A stretch of DNA of 64,000 bases from Pseudophaeobacter profundi (GTDB taxonomy: Bacteria; Pseudomonadota; Alphaproteobacteria; Rhodobacterales; Rhodobacteraceae), in the NCBI RefSeq assembly GCF_029697505.1, contig NZ_JARJEF010000003.1:370939-434938 (forward strand), written 5' to 3'. Shown piece after piece: positions 18,376 to 26,213 of the stretch. A program made the translations under genes and the position numbers. The notes under the pieces were generated by a model. That model was not told the origin of the DNA. It saw only the letters and a list, made by a program, of their open reading frames with translations, and ran no database searches. The first letter of the stretch is position 1; each line of letters starts with the position of its first letter.

Positions 18376-20715
18376 TTACTCGCCGTAGGGCACCCAGATG
18401 TTTTTCACCTCGGTGGATTGCTGCAGCACGGTGCGGCTGTGGTCCTGACTCCAGTCAATGGCCCCCTGGGGGACCCAGGTTCGTTTCAGGTTCAGCGCCG
18501 AGGCCTGCTCAATCGTGCTGTCCAGATCTGCCGAGGCAAAGCTCCAGACCGCATCGACATTCATATGCGCAGCCAGTGGTTCGGCCAGCGCTTCGGCATC
18601 GCCGGTCAGGATATTGACCACCCCTGCCGGGACATCGGATGTTTCCAGCACCTGAAAGAAATCGGTTGCAGCCAGCGGGAACGGGGTTGAAGCGGCCAGC
18701 ACCACCCGGTTGCCCATGGCCAGCGCCGGCGCCATCAGCGACACCAGCCCCAGCAGCGGTGCCTCATCCGGGCAGAGCGCGCCGATCACGCCAACCGGTT
18801 CTTTCATCGCCAGGGCCACGGCGCGCATTGGCACGCCATGCACCTGACCATCATACTTGTCAGCCCAGGCGGCGGCGGTGAACAGGCGATCAACCGCGGT
18901 TTCGACCTCTTTCGCGCCGGTTTTCTTGCCTGTCATTGCATCAATGCGATGGGCAAATTCGGCGGCGCGGGCGGACAGGTTTTCGCCGACATAGTACAGG
19001 ATCTGCGCCCGAAGATGGCCAGTGGTCCTGGACCAGGCCTTGGCAGAGGCTGCGGCCTCCACGGCGTTGCGGATGTCTTTGCGCCCGGCCTGTCCCACAT
19101 GGCCGATCAGCTTGCCATTGGGGGCGTAGATGGCTTTGGAATAACCGCTGTCGGGACGGGCCTGTTTGCCGCCGATATACATCTTGGCGGTGCGGTCCAC
19201 CGGATCGGTGCTGCCGCCTGGCTGTTTGCCTGCAAAGGCGGCAAGGGATTTGCGCGCCTTGGGTTTGTCCCTGGGGCGGGTATAGGCGCTCAGGCCTTCC
19301 CAGCCGCCTTCCCGGCCAAAGCCGCTTTCGCGGACCCCGCCAAAGCCGGCAGCGGCGTCAAACATATTGGTGCCATTGATCCAGACCACCCCGGCGACCA
19401 GCTTGGGGGCAAGATCCAGCGCCAGGTTTATGTTTTCGCTCCAGACGGTGGCGGCAAGCCCATAGCGGCTGTTATTGGCCAGTTCTACGGCCTCGGCTGG
19501 GGTGCGAAAGGTGCAAGAAACCAGGACCGGGCCAAAGATTTCTTCCTGCATCAGCGGATCCGATGGCGCGAGTCCCTGGATCAGCGTTGGTGGGAAAAAG
19601 CAGCCCTCGCTTGGCAGGGGCAGGGCGGGTTGATAGGTTTCGCCGGCCTGATTGGCCGTGACCAGTGCGCTGATGGTTTGCAGTTGCACCGGGTCAACCA
19701 CGGCGCCGATGTCGATGGATTTATCCAGCGGGCTGCCCAGGCGCAGCTTGTCCATGCGCGCCTTGAGCCGGGTGTAGAACTGATCGGCAATGCCTTCCTG
19801 CACCAAGAGGCGCGATCCGGCACAGCAGACCTGGCCCTGATTGAACCAGATGGCATCCACCAACCCTTCGACCGCAGAGTCCAGATCAGCATCGTCAAAC
19901 ACGATATAGGGGGATTTGCCGCCCAGTTCGAGCGTCAGTGCCTTGCCAGAGCCGGCAGTGGCTTCGCGGATGCGCCGCCCAACCGAAGTCGACCCGGTAA
20001 AGGCGATCTTGTCCACATCAGCAGCCACGATCATTTCGCCCACGGCGCCATCGCCGGTGACAATGTTGACCACGCCTTTGGGCAGCCCGGCTTGCTGGCA
20101 GATATCGGCAAACAGCAGCGCGGTAAGCGAGGTATATTCCGCCGGTTTCAGCACCACGGTATTCCCCATGGCCAGCGCCGGCGCGACCTTCCAGGCCAGC
20201 ATCAACAGCGGGAAATTCCAGGGGATGATCTGGCCACAGACCCCAAGTGCCTGGGCTCCCGGCAGCTCAGCCTCCATCAGTTGGGCCATGCCCGCGTGAT
20301 AGTAGAAATGGCGCTGCGCCAGGGGAATGTCGATATCGCGGCTTTCGCGGATCGGCTTGCCGTTGTCCATGGTTTCCAGCACCGCAAACAGGCGCGCGTG
20401 TTTCTGCAAAAGCCGGGCAATGGCATAGAGAAACCGCGCCCGTCCCGGCCCGCCAAGTTTTTCCCAACCGGGCTGGGCATTGCGCGCCGCAGCGGTGGCG
20501 GCATCGACATCCGCCTGGCTCGCCTGGCTGAGGGTCGCCAGAACCTCGCCCGTTGCGGGGTTGCGGCTGTTGAAGCCATCGCCGGGCGCGGTAAAGCTGC
20601 CATTGATGAAATGGCCAAAGCGGTCGCCTTGGTCAACCAGCCAGGCCAGAGCCTCGGCGGCGCTTTCGGGGGCAGGGCCATAATCCATGGTCTCAAAAAT
20701 CTCTTTGATGCTCAT
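18376..20715 (-). CDS. double-domain aldehyde dehydrogenase, ALDH16-type
   Basis: 779 residues with two ALDH-like domains. Domain 1 (about 30-480) is complete: WNFPLLMLAWKVAPALA, LELGGKSP with E263, and GQVCCAGSR with catalytic C297. Domain 2 (about 510-760) keeps the NAD-fold part (VGVIGALCPDEAPLLGL) but stops before any catalytic cysteine motif. This matches the ALDH16 family, where the second domain is non-catalytic; a bacterial member from the related genus Loktanella is known to be active. Start MSIKEIFETM; the ATG overlaps the stop of the DUF1272 gene as ATGA. In this deoC operon it may oxidise acetaldehyde or another aldehyde from deoxyribose breakdown. Confidence 0.92.
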   Translation of the reverse strand: MSIKEIFETMDYGPAPESAAEALAWLVDQGDRFGHFINGSFTAPGDGFNSRNPATGEVLATLSQASQADVDAATAAARNAQPGWEKLGGPGRARFLYAIARLLQKHARLFAVLETMDNGKPIRESRDIDIPLAQRHFYYHAGMAQLMEAELPGAQALGVCGQIIPWNFPLLMLAWKVAPALAMGNTVVLKPAEYTSLTALLFADICQQAGLPKGVVNIVTGDGAVGEMIVAADVDKIAFTGSTSVGRRIREATAGSGKALTLELGGKSPYIVFDDADLDSAVEGLVDAIWFNQGQVCCAGSRLLVQEGIADQFYTRLKARMDKLRLGSPLDKSIDIGAVVDPVQLQTISALVTANQAGETYQPALPLPSEGCFFPPTLIQGLAPSDPLMQEEIFGPVLVSCTFRTPAEAVELANNSRYGLAATVWSENINLALDLAPKLVAGVVWINGTNMFDAAAGFGGVRESGFGREGGWEGLSAYTRPRDKPKARKSLAAFAGKQPGGSTDPVDRTAKMYIGGKQARPDSGYSKAIYAPNGKLIGHVGQAGRKDIRNAVEAAASAKAWSRTTGHLRAQILYYVGENLSARAAEFAHRIDAMTGKKTGAKEVETAVDRLFTAAAWADKYDGQVHGVPMRAVALAMKEPVGVIGALCPDEAPLLGLVSLMAPALAMGNRVVLAASTPFPLAATDFFQVLETSDVPAGVVNILTGDAEALAEPLAAHMNVDAVWSFASADLDSTIEQASALNLKRTWVPQGAIDWSQDHSRTVLQQSTEVKNIWVPYGE

Positions 20716-20969
20716 TGTATCGGTTCCTTTGCCGTGCAGCCCTGGGGGTTCAGCACCCGTTGGGTGGAGGCAGGATGGCGCAGCAGTGCAGCTGCGGGAC
20801 GAAGGGGGCGCGGCACCAGATTGCCGCCGCAGTTGGGGCAGGTCCCTTTGAGGATGTTGTCGGCGCAATCGGCGCAGAAGGTGCATTCAAAGGTGCAGAT
20901 CCGGGCCTCTGGGCTGCGCGGTGGCAGATCGCGATCGCAACATTCACAATTTGGTCTCAACTGCAGCAT
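20712..20969 (-). CDS. DUF1272 cysteine-rich zinc-ribbon-like protein
   Basis: 85 residues. The core LRPNCECCDRDLPPRSPEA, then ICTFECTFCADCADN, then CPNCGGNLVPRPLRP is the DUF1272 family, with a set of CxxC pairs that probably bind zinc. The C-terminal 25 residues are proline-rich and unlike the core. It starts 4 bases after the deoC stop and overlaps the ALDH16 start. Its role is unknown; tight coupling to deoC and ALDH16 suggests it belongs to the deoxyribose pathway or its control. Confidence 0.88.
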   Translation of the reverse strand: MLQLRPNCECCDRDLPPRSPEARICTFECTFCADCADNILKGTCPNCGGNLVPRPLRPAAALLRHPASTQRVLNPQGCTAKEPIQ

Positions 20970-20973
20970 CTGA

Positions 20974-21963
20974 TCAGGCCAGCGCATGGCGGTAGCTGGC
21001 CGAATAGGCCCCGGTGACATGATGTTCCAATTGGCGCTCGATGTCATTCAACAGCGATGACGCGCCAAAGCGGAACAGATCCGGCTGAAGCCAGTGATTT
21101 CCAAGTTCTTCCTTGATCAGGGACAGATAGACCAGCGCGTCTTTTGCCTTGGAGATACCGCCGGCCGGCTTGTAGCCAACCCGGAAACCGGTGCGGTGGT
21201 AATAGTCGCGGATGGCGCGGATCATCACCAGGCTGACGGGTAGGGTGGCGTTGACGCTTTCCTTGCCGGTTGAGGTCTTGATGAAATCGGCCCCCGCCAT
21301 CATGCAGATCAATGAGGCCCGCGCCACGTTGCGCAGCGATCCCAGCTCTCCGGTGGCCAGGATCGCCTTTACATGGGCCTCACCGCAGGCCATGCGAAAG
21401 GCCTGCATTTCATCATAAAGCGCCTGCCAGTTACCCGACAGCACGTGACGGCGCGAAATCACGATGTCGATTTCACGGGCACCTGCCTTGACGCTTTCGG
21501 TGATCTCGGCAAGGCGCAGGTGAAAGGGCGACAGCCCGGCGGGAAACCCGGTGGACACTGCGGCGACGGGAATGTTGGTGCCCTCCAGCGCGGTCACTGC
21601 GGCCGGGATCATGTCATGGTAGACACAGATCGCGCCGGTGGTGATCGGCCCCATGTTCAGGGCCTGCAACAGATCGGGACGCAGCGGTTGACGGGCCTTG
21701 GCACAAAGACGGCGCACCCGGTCGTCGGTGTCATCCCCGGACAGGGTGGTCAGGTCGATGCAGGTGATCGCTTTCAGCAACCAGGCAGCCTGATAGTCCT
21801 TTTTCACGCTGCGCCGTGCGGGCAACGTGGCGCAGCGGCGTTCAATTGCAGATGTATTGGCCTGCACGCTGGCGACCCAATCAAGGTCAAGCGCCATACC
21901 GGGGTTGCGCGGTTCCTGGGCCAGGGCCAGCGGGGTCGTGTGTTCCAAGGTTTGGCTTTCCAT
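20974..21963 (-). CDS. deoC: deoxyribose-phosphate aldolase
   Basis: 329 residues, longer than the 220-260 typical of E. coli-like enzymes because of an N-terminal extension of about 60 residues. The Schiff-base lysine is in ADFIKTSTGK (K229); CIDLTTLSGDD and VGYKPAGGIS (with the second active-site lysine) are conserved. It cleaves 2-deoxyribose 5-phosphate to glyceraldehyde 3-phosphate and acetaldehyde. A GAGGA site precedes the chosen ATG. It heads the deoC-DUF1272-ALDH16 operon and is divergent from the metal transporter. Confidence 0.95.
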   Translation of the reverse strand: MESQTLEHTTPLALAQEPRNPGMALDLDWVASVQANTSAIERRCATLPARRSVKKDYQAAWLLKAITCIDLTTLSGDDTDDRVRRLCAKARQPLRPDLLQALNMGPITTGAICVYHDMIPAAVTALEGTNIPVAAVSTGFPAGLSPFHLRLAEITESVKAGAREIDIVISRRHVLSGNWQALYDEMQAFRMACGEAHVKAILATGELGSLRNVARASLICMMAGADFIKTSTGKESVNATLPVSLVMIRAIRDYYHRTGFRVGYKPAGGISKAKDALVYLSLIKEELGNHWLQPDLFRFGASSLLNDIERQLEHHVTGAYSASYRHALA

Positions 21964-22080
21964 TCCGGGGATCCTCAACAGAGTTCCGCGCAAAAGTCGC
22001 ACGGGTGCGGCATCTTGGCAAGCAAGCCGGGGCTGGGCTGTTGGTATTTTACTCCATTGGACAAGATCGACATGTTTTTT

Positions 22081-22130
22081 TGCGAATAAGTCGCAATTGC
22101 GTTGACTAAGTTGAGAATCATTCGCATATT
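22081..22130 (+). promoter_or_regulatory. regulated promoter of the metal ABC transporter, with two palindromic boxes
   Basis: A -35 TTGACT (22102-22107) and a -10-like CATATT (22125-22130) are 17 bases apart. Box 1 TGCGAATAAGTCGCA (22081-22095) lies upstream of the -35; box 2 TGAGAATCATTCGCA (22112-22126) fills the spacer. Both are near-palindromes of the kind TGCRAAT-N-ATTYGCA bound by Fur/Mur-family regulators. Inference: a metal-loaded repressor shuts the transporter off when metal is sufficient. Confidence 0.65.
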
Positions 22131-22163
22131 CACTTCAAATCTATCTAGAGGAGGCGTGAGCCT

Positions 22164-23129
22164 GTGCGTTTGAGAAATGTTGCCCTGTTGGGCCTGATGA
22201 TGCTTCTTGCTCTGCCATTGGTGGCGGGCCGGGCCCAGGCGGACGCGCCACTGAAAGTTGTGGCGACGACCGGTATGATTGCCGATGCAGCGCGCCAGAT
22301 TGGCGGTGCCGAGGTGGAGGTCAAAGCGCTGATGGGGCCGGGGGTTGATCCCCATGCCTATCGCCAGACCCGTAGCGATATCGTGGCCATGACCCGCGCC
22401 GATCTGGTGCTTTGGCATGGGCTGTATCTGGAGGCCCAGATGCAGGAATTCTTTCACGATCTGACCCGCAAGCGCCCGGTGGTGGCAGTGGCCGAGGGGC
22501 TGCCCAAGGATCTGCTGCGCAGCCACGACGACTATGCTGACAAATATGACCCGCATGTCTGGATGTCTCCGGCCCTGTGGAAGCTGGTGGTGGAAGAGGT
22601 GCGCGCGGTCTTGACAACAGCCCGTCCACAATCGGCCGAGCTGTTTGCCGCCAATGCCCAGGCGCATCTGGCTGAACTGGATCGCCTGATCGCCTATGGC
22701 ACCGAAGCACTGGCCAAGGTGCCGGAAAACAATCGTGTCTTGCTGACGGCCCATGACGCCTTTGGCTATTTTGGCCGTGACTACGGGTATGAGGTTCTGG
22801 GCATTCAGGGCATTTCGACCCAGTCAGAGGCCGGGCTGAACCGTATTGGCGAACTGGTCGATCTGCTGGTTGCCCGCGATATCAAGGCGGTCTTTGTCGA
22901 AAGCTCGGTTTCGGACCGCTCTATGCGTGCGCTGATCGAAGGCGCGGCGGCCCAGGGTCATACGGTGAGCATCGGAGGCGAGCTGTTCTCGGATGCGATG
23001 GGGGCAGATGGCAGCTATGAAGGCACCTATCTGGGAATGCTCGATCACAATATCACCACCATCGCCACTGCCTTGGGGGCCGAAATCCCGGCGCGCGGTA
23101 TGGATAGCAAACTGTCGGCGGGGCTGTAA
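22164..23129 (+). CDS. Mn/Zn-type ABC transporter substrate-binding protein (SitA/TroA family)
   Basis: 321 residues from GTG 22164, after a GAGGAGG site. A signal peptide (cut after AQA, about residue 27) makes it periplasmic. Cluster A-I binding-protein motifs: TTGMIADAARQIGG, the ligand histidine in PGVDPHAY, the second ligand in DPHVWMSP and the glutamate in VFVESSVSDRS. It lacks the histidine-rich loop of ZnuA-type zinc proteins, which favours manganese or iron, but the metal is not certain. It is the first of four transporter genes. Confidence 0.92.
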   Translation: MRLRNVALLGLMMLLALPLVAGRAQADAPLKVVATTGMIADAARQIGGAEVEVKALMGPGVDPHAYRQTRSDIVAMTRADLVLWHGLYLEAQMQEFFHDLTRKRPVVAVAEGLPKDLLRSHDDYADKYDPHVWMSPALWKLVVEEVRAVLTTARPQSAELFAANAQAHLAELDRLIAYGTEALAKVPENNRVLLTAHDAFGYFGRDYGYEVLGIQGISTQSEAGLNRIGELVDLLVARDIKAVFVESSVSDRSMRALIEGAAAQGHTVSIGGELFSDAMGADGSYEGTYLGMLDHNITTIATALGAEIPARGMDSKLSAGL

Positions 23130-23130
23130 T

Positions 23131-23949
23131 ATGTCATTGGATGCAGCAAATAGCCTAATTGAAAACCGCGTGGTTGCCGGGCTGGACCAGGATGCCAAAA
23201 TCGCCCAAAGCCCACTGGCCGTGCGTGGTCTCACCGTCAGCTATGGTGAAAAGCCAGCGGTGTTTTCCGTTGATATGACGGTAGAGCCAGGGCAGATGAC
23301 CGCCATCATTGGCCCCAATGGGGCGGGGAAATCCACCCTGCTGAAAGCCGCACTTGGCATTGTTGCGCCGATTTCGGGCCGAGTGACGATCTTTGGCCGA
23401 CCGTTGGCCGAACAGCGTGCCCGTATCGCCTATGTACCGCAGCGCGCCAGCGTGGACTGGGATTTCCCGACACGGGTGATTGATGTGGTTCTGATGGGGC
23501 TCTATCGTGAGCTGGGCCTGTTGGGCCGGATCAAGGGCAATCACCGGGCCAGGGCGCTGGACTGTCTGTCCCGTGTTGGCATGGCGGATTTTGCGACCCG
23601 CCAGATTGGCCAGCTGTCCGGCGGCCAGCAACAGCGGGTGTTTCTGGCCCGTGCCCTGGCGCAGGGCGCTGATCTTTACCTGTTGGATGAACCCTTTGCT
23701 GGGGTCGATGCAGCAACGGAAAAGGCCATTATTTCTGTGCTGAAATCCCTGCGGGCGGCTGGCAAGACCGTGGTTGTGGTACATCACGACCTGGCCACGG
23801 TGGCGGAATATTTTGACAATGTCTTCTTGATCAATACCCGCCGCGTCGCCGAAGGCCCGGTTGCTGAGGCCTTCAGCGAAGAAAGCTTGCAGGTGGCCTA
23901 TGGCGGCCGTCTGGCAGCGACGCAGATTGACCAGCTGGCGCGGGGCTAG
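23131..23949 (+). CDS. Mn/Zn-type ABC transporter ATP-binding protein
   Basis: 272 residues. Walker A GPNGAGKST, signature LSGGQQQRVFLARALAQG, Walker B LYLLDEPFAGVD, and the switch histidine in VVVHHD. The start MSLDAAN is one base after the stop of the binding-protein gene, implying coupled translation; the upstream open frame is inside that gene. It powers the two permeases that follow. Confidence 0.94.
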   Translation: MSLDAANSLIENRVVAGLDQDAKIAQSPLAVRGLTVSYGEKPAVFSVDMTVEPGQMTAIIGPNGAGKSTLLKAALGIVAPISGRVTIFGRPLAEQRARIAYVPQRASVDWDFPTRVIDVVLMGLYRELGLLGRIKGNHRARALDCLSRVGMADFATRQIGQLSGGQQQRVFLARALAQGADLYLLDEPFAGVDAATEKAIISVLKSLRAAGKTVVVVHHDLATVAEYFDNVFLINTRRVAEGPVAEAFSEESLQVAYGGRLAATQIDQLARG

Positions 23950-23960
23950 AGGAACAGATC

Positions 23961-25166
23961 ATGCTACTGGACGCACTTACCCTGCAGCTTGGCTATAATG
24001 CCACGTTGGTGGCCATCGGGGCGGCCCTCTTGGGGACGGCAGCCGGGATCACCGGCACCTTCTTGTTTCTGCGCAAAAGGGCGCTGGTTTCCGACGCGGT
24101 GAGCCATGCCACCCTGCCTGGGGTCTGCATAGCCTTTTTGCTGATGGCCCTGGCAGGCGGCGATGGACGCAATCTGGCGGGGCTGTTGTTGGGGTCCGCC
24201 GTTTCTGCCGGTATCGGCCTTTGGTGCATGAACTGGCTGACCCGCAATACCCGCCTGGCGGAAGATGCGGCCATTGGCGCCGTGCTGTCGGTGTTTTTTG
24301 GTTTTGGCATTGTTCTGCTGACCGTGATCCAGACGCTGGGGGTGGGCCGACAGGCCGGGCTTGAAGGGTTCCTGCTCGGCTCTACCGCCGGGATGCTTTA
24401 CAGCGACGCGCTGGTGATCGCTGCGGGTGGGGCGGTGACGCTGCTCTTGGTGCTGCTGACCCGTCGGCCTATGACATTGGTGGCTTTTGACCCGGAATAT
24501 GCCGCGGCACGTGGCCTGCCGGTAGACCGGATCGACCTGCTGATGATGGGGCTGGTCATGGCGGTGACCGTTGTCGGGCTAAAGATTGTCGGGCTGATCC
24601 TGATCGTGGCGCTGTTGATCATCCCTGCCGTCACCGCGCGGTTCTGGTCCGAGCGATCCGATCGCGTGGTGCTGCTGGCTGGGCTGTTTGGCGGTATTGC
24701 GGCCTATATCGGCGCGGCGCTTTCTGCCTCGGCCCCGAATTTGCCAACTGGCCCGATCATCGTTTTGGTAAGCTTTGCACTCTTTGCGCTCTCGCTGTTG
24801 TTGGCGCCTAACCGCGGCGTACTGGCGGCGATGCTGCGCCATATGCGGTTCCAGCGGCGCGTGCACCTGCGTCAGGGCCTGCTGGCGCTGGCCCAGGGAC
24901 AGGCCATTTATGAGAGCCTGACCCTGCGGTTGCTGCGCCGGGCTGGCCTGCTGCGGGCGGATGGGGTTGCCACCGCCAAGGGCCGGGCCCGCGCCGCCAA
25001 GGCGCTGCGCGACGAAAGGCGTTGGGAAGTGGTGCGCGGTGACGTCACGCAAGAGGCCGCAGCGGCGCTCTATGATGGGCTGCGCGATATTGAAACGGTG
25101 CTGACCGTGGATCAAATCCAAGAAATCGACCGTAGAATTGACGGTCCGCGTGAGGTGCTGTCATGA
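23961..25166 (+). CDS. Mn/Zn-type ABC transporter permease with C-terminal winged-helix-like extension
   Basis: 401 residues. The first 275 carry about eight membrane helices of the ABC-3 family (LRKRALVSDAVSHATLPGV, IVGLILIVALLIIPAVTARF). The last 125 are soluble: an alpha-helical segment IYESLTLRLLRRAGLLRADG with GRARAAKALRDERRWEV resembles a DtxR-like winged helix. The function of the extension is unknown; metal sensing or regulation of transport is a guess. It overlaps the second permease by ATGA. Confidence 0.9.
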   Translation: MLLDALTLQLGYNATLVAIGAALLGTAAGITGTFLFLRKRALVSDAVSHATLPGVCIAFLLMALAGGDGRNLAGLLLGSAVSAGIGLWCMNWLTRNTRLAEDAAIGAVLSVFFGFGIVLLTVIQTLGVGRQAGLEGFLLGSTAGMLYSDALVIAAGGAVTLLLVLLTRRPMTLVAFDPEYAAARGLPVDRIDLLMMGLVMAVTVVGLKIVGLILIVALLIIPAVTARFWSERSDRVVLLAGLFGGIAAYIGAALSASAPNLPTGPIIVLVSFALFALSLLLAPNRGVLAAMLRHMRFQRRVHLRQGLLALAQGQAIYESLTLRLLRRAGLLRADGVATAKGRARAAKALRDERRWEVVRGDVTQEAAAALYDGLRDIETVLTVDQIQEIDRRIDGPREVLS

Positions 25167-26092
25167 GCGGCGAAGAATTTGTCCCCCTGTCCCTGACACC
25201 GATGCTGATTGGCGTGTTTGCCGCTGTGGCCTGCGCGTTGCCGGGGAATTTCCTGTTGCTGCGCCGTCAGGCCCTGATCGGCGATGCCATCAGCCATGTG
25301 GTGCTGCCTGGCATCGTGGTGGCCTTTCTGCTGACGGGCATGATCGCTGCCTGGCCGATGATGCTGGGCGCGGCGGGTGCGGCGTTGGTTGCGGTGGTGC
25401 TGATCGAAGCCATTCGCCGTCTGGGCCGGATTGAACCGGGCGCTGCCATGGGGGTTGTCTTTACCACCATGTTTGCCTTTGGGGTCTTGTTGCTGGAACA
25501 GAGCGATACCTCGGCGGTGCATCTGGATGTGGAACATGCGCTTTATGGCAATCTGGAAAGCCTGATTTGGCTGGATGCCACGGGCTGGAGGTCGCTGCTG
25601 GATCCGCAGGCGCTGCGCTATCTGCCGGTAGAGCTGCCCCGCATGGCCCTGACGCTGGCGGGTGTCTGCCTGTTCATCGCACTGTTCTGGCGGGCGCTGA
25701 AGATTTCCACCTTTGATGAGGGCTTTGCCCGTACCATGGGCATTCGCACCAATCTGCTGGGCCTGGGCCTGGTGATCACCGCAGCCGTTGCGGCGGTTGC
25801 GGCCTTTGATGCGGTGGGGTCCATTATTGTCATTGCCATGTTCATTTGCCCGGCGGCCTCGGCGCGGATGATGACCAATCGGCTGGAAGCCCAGATCGGC
25901 TGGAGCGTGGGATTTGCGGTGCTGGCGGCGGTGCTCGGCTATGTTCTTGCGGGCTATGGCCCGCTGTGGTTGGGCGGGCAGGACGCGGTCAGCACCGCCG
26001 GAATGATCGCCACAGTTTCGGGGGGCGTCCTTGCCGTGACCGCCAAATGCGGCCCCTGCCGCAGCCGCGCAGGTGCCCCGGCCGGGGTGTGA
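25163..26092 (+). CDS. Mn/Zn-type ABC transporter permease, second copy
   Basis: 309 residues, about eight membrane helices, ABC-3 family: LRRQALIGDAISHVVLPGIV, IGSI-like DAVGSIIVIAMFICPAASARM. The C-terminus ends CGPCRSRAGAP, a CxxC tail that might bind metal or be incidental. With the first permease it would form the heterodimeric channel, as in SitABCD- and TroABCD-type importers. The start overlaps the upstream gene by four bases. Confidence 0.92.
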   Translation: MSGEEFVPLSLTPMLIGVFAAVACALPGNFLLLRRQALIGDAISHVVLPGIVVAFLLTGMIAAWPMMLGAAGAALVAVVLIEAIRRLGRIEPGAAMGVVFTTMFAFGVLLLEQSDTSAVHLDVEHALYGNLESLIWLDATGWRSLLDPQALRYLPVELPRMALTLAGVCLFIALFWRALKISTFDEGFARTMGIRTNLLGLGLVITAAVAAVAAFDAVGSIIVIAMFICPAASARMMTNRLEAQIGWSVGFAVLAAVLGYVLAGYGPLWLGGQDAVSTAGMIATVSGGVLAVTAKCGPCRSRAGAPAGV

Positions 26093-26098
26093 ATAGTG

Positions 26099-26143
26099 CC
26101 GCAGGCAGGGGAAAAATCCCCGCAGCCTGCGGTATGCAATTTT
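26099..26143 (+). terminator. terminator of the metal transporter operon
   Basis: A nested hairpin: outer stem CCGCAGGC / GCCTGCGG (26099-26106 and 26125-26132), inner GGGGA / TCCCC, followed after a few bases by ATTTTGTT. It begins 6 bases past the last permease stop. Confidence 0.75.
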
Positions 26144-26213
26144 GTTCCCCTCTTGTTCGGAATTTACAACACAAGCGGTGGCAGAATCGCGTGAAGCTGC
26201 TAAATTTAGCGGT

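Noticed and set aside
18838-20973. 711-codon plus-strand frame under the ALDH16 gene
   Set aside because: Antisense to two confident genes; composition is that of a shadow frame.
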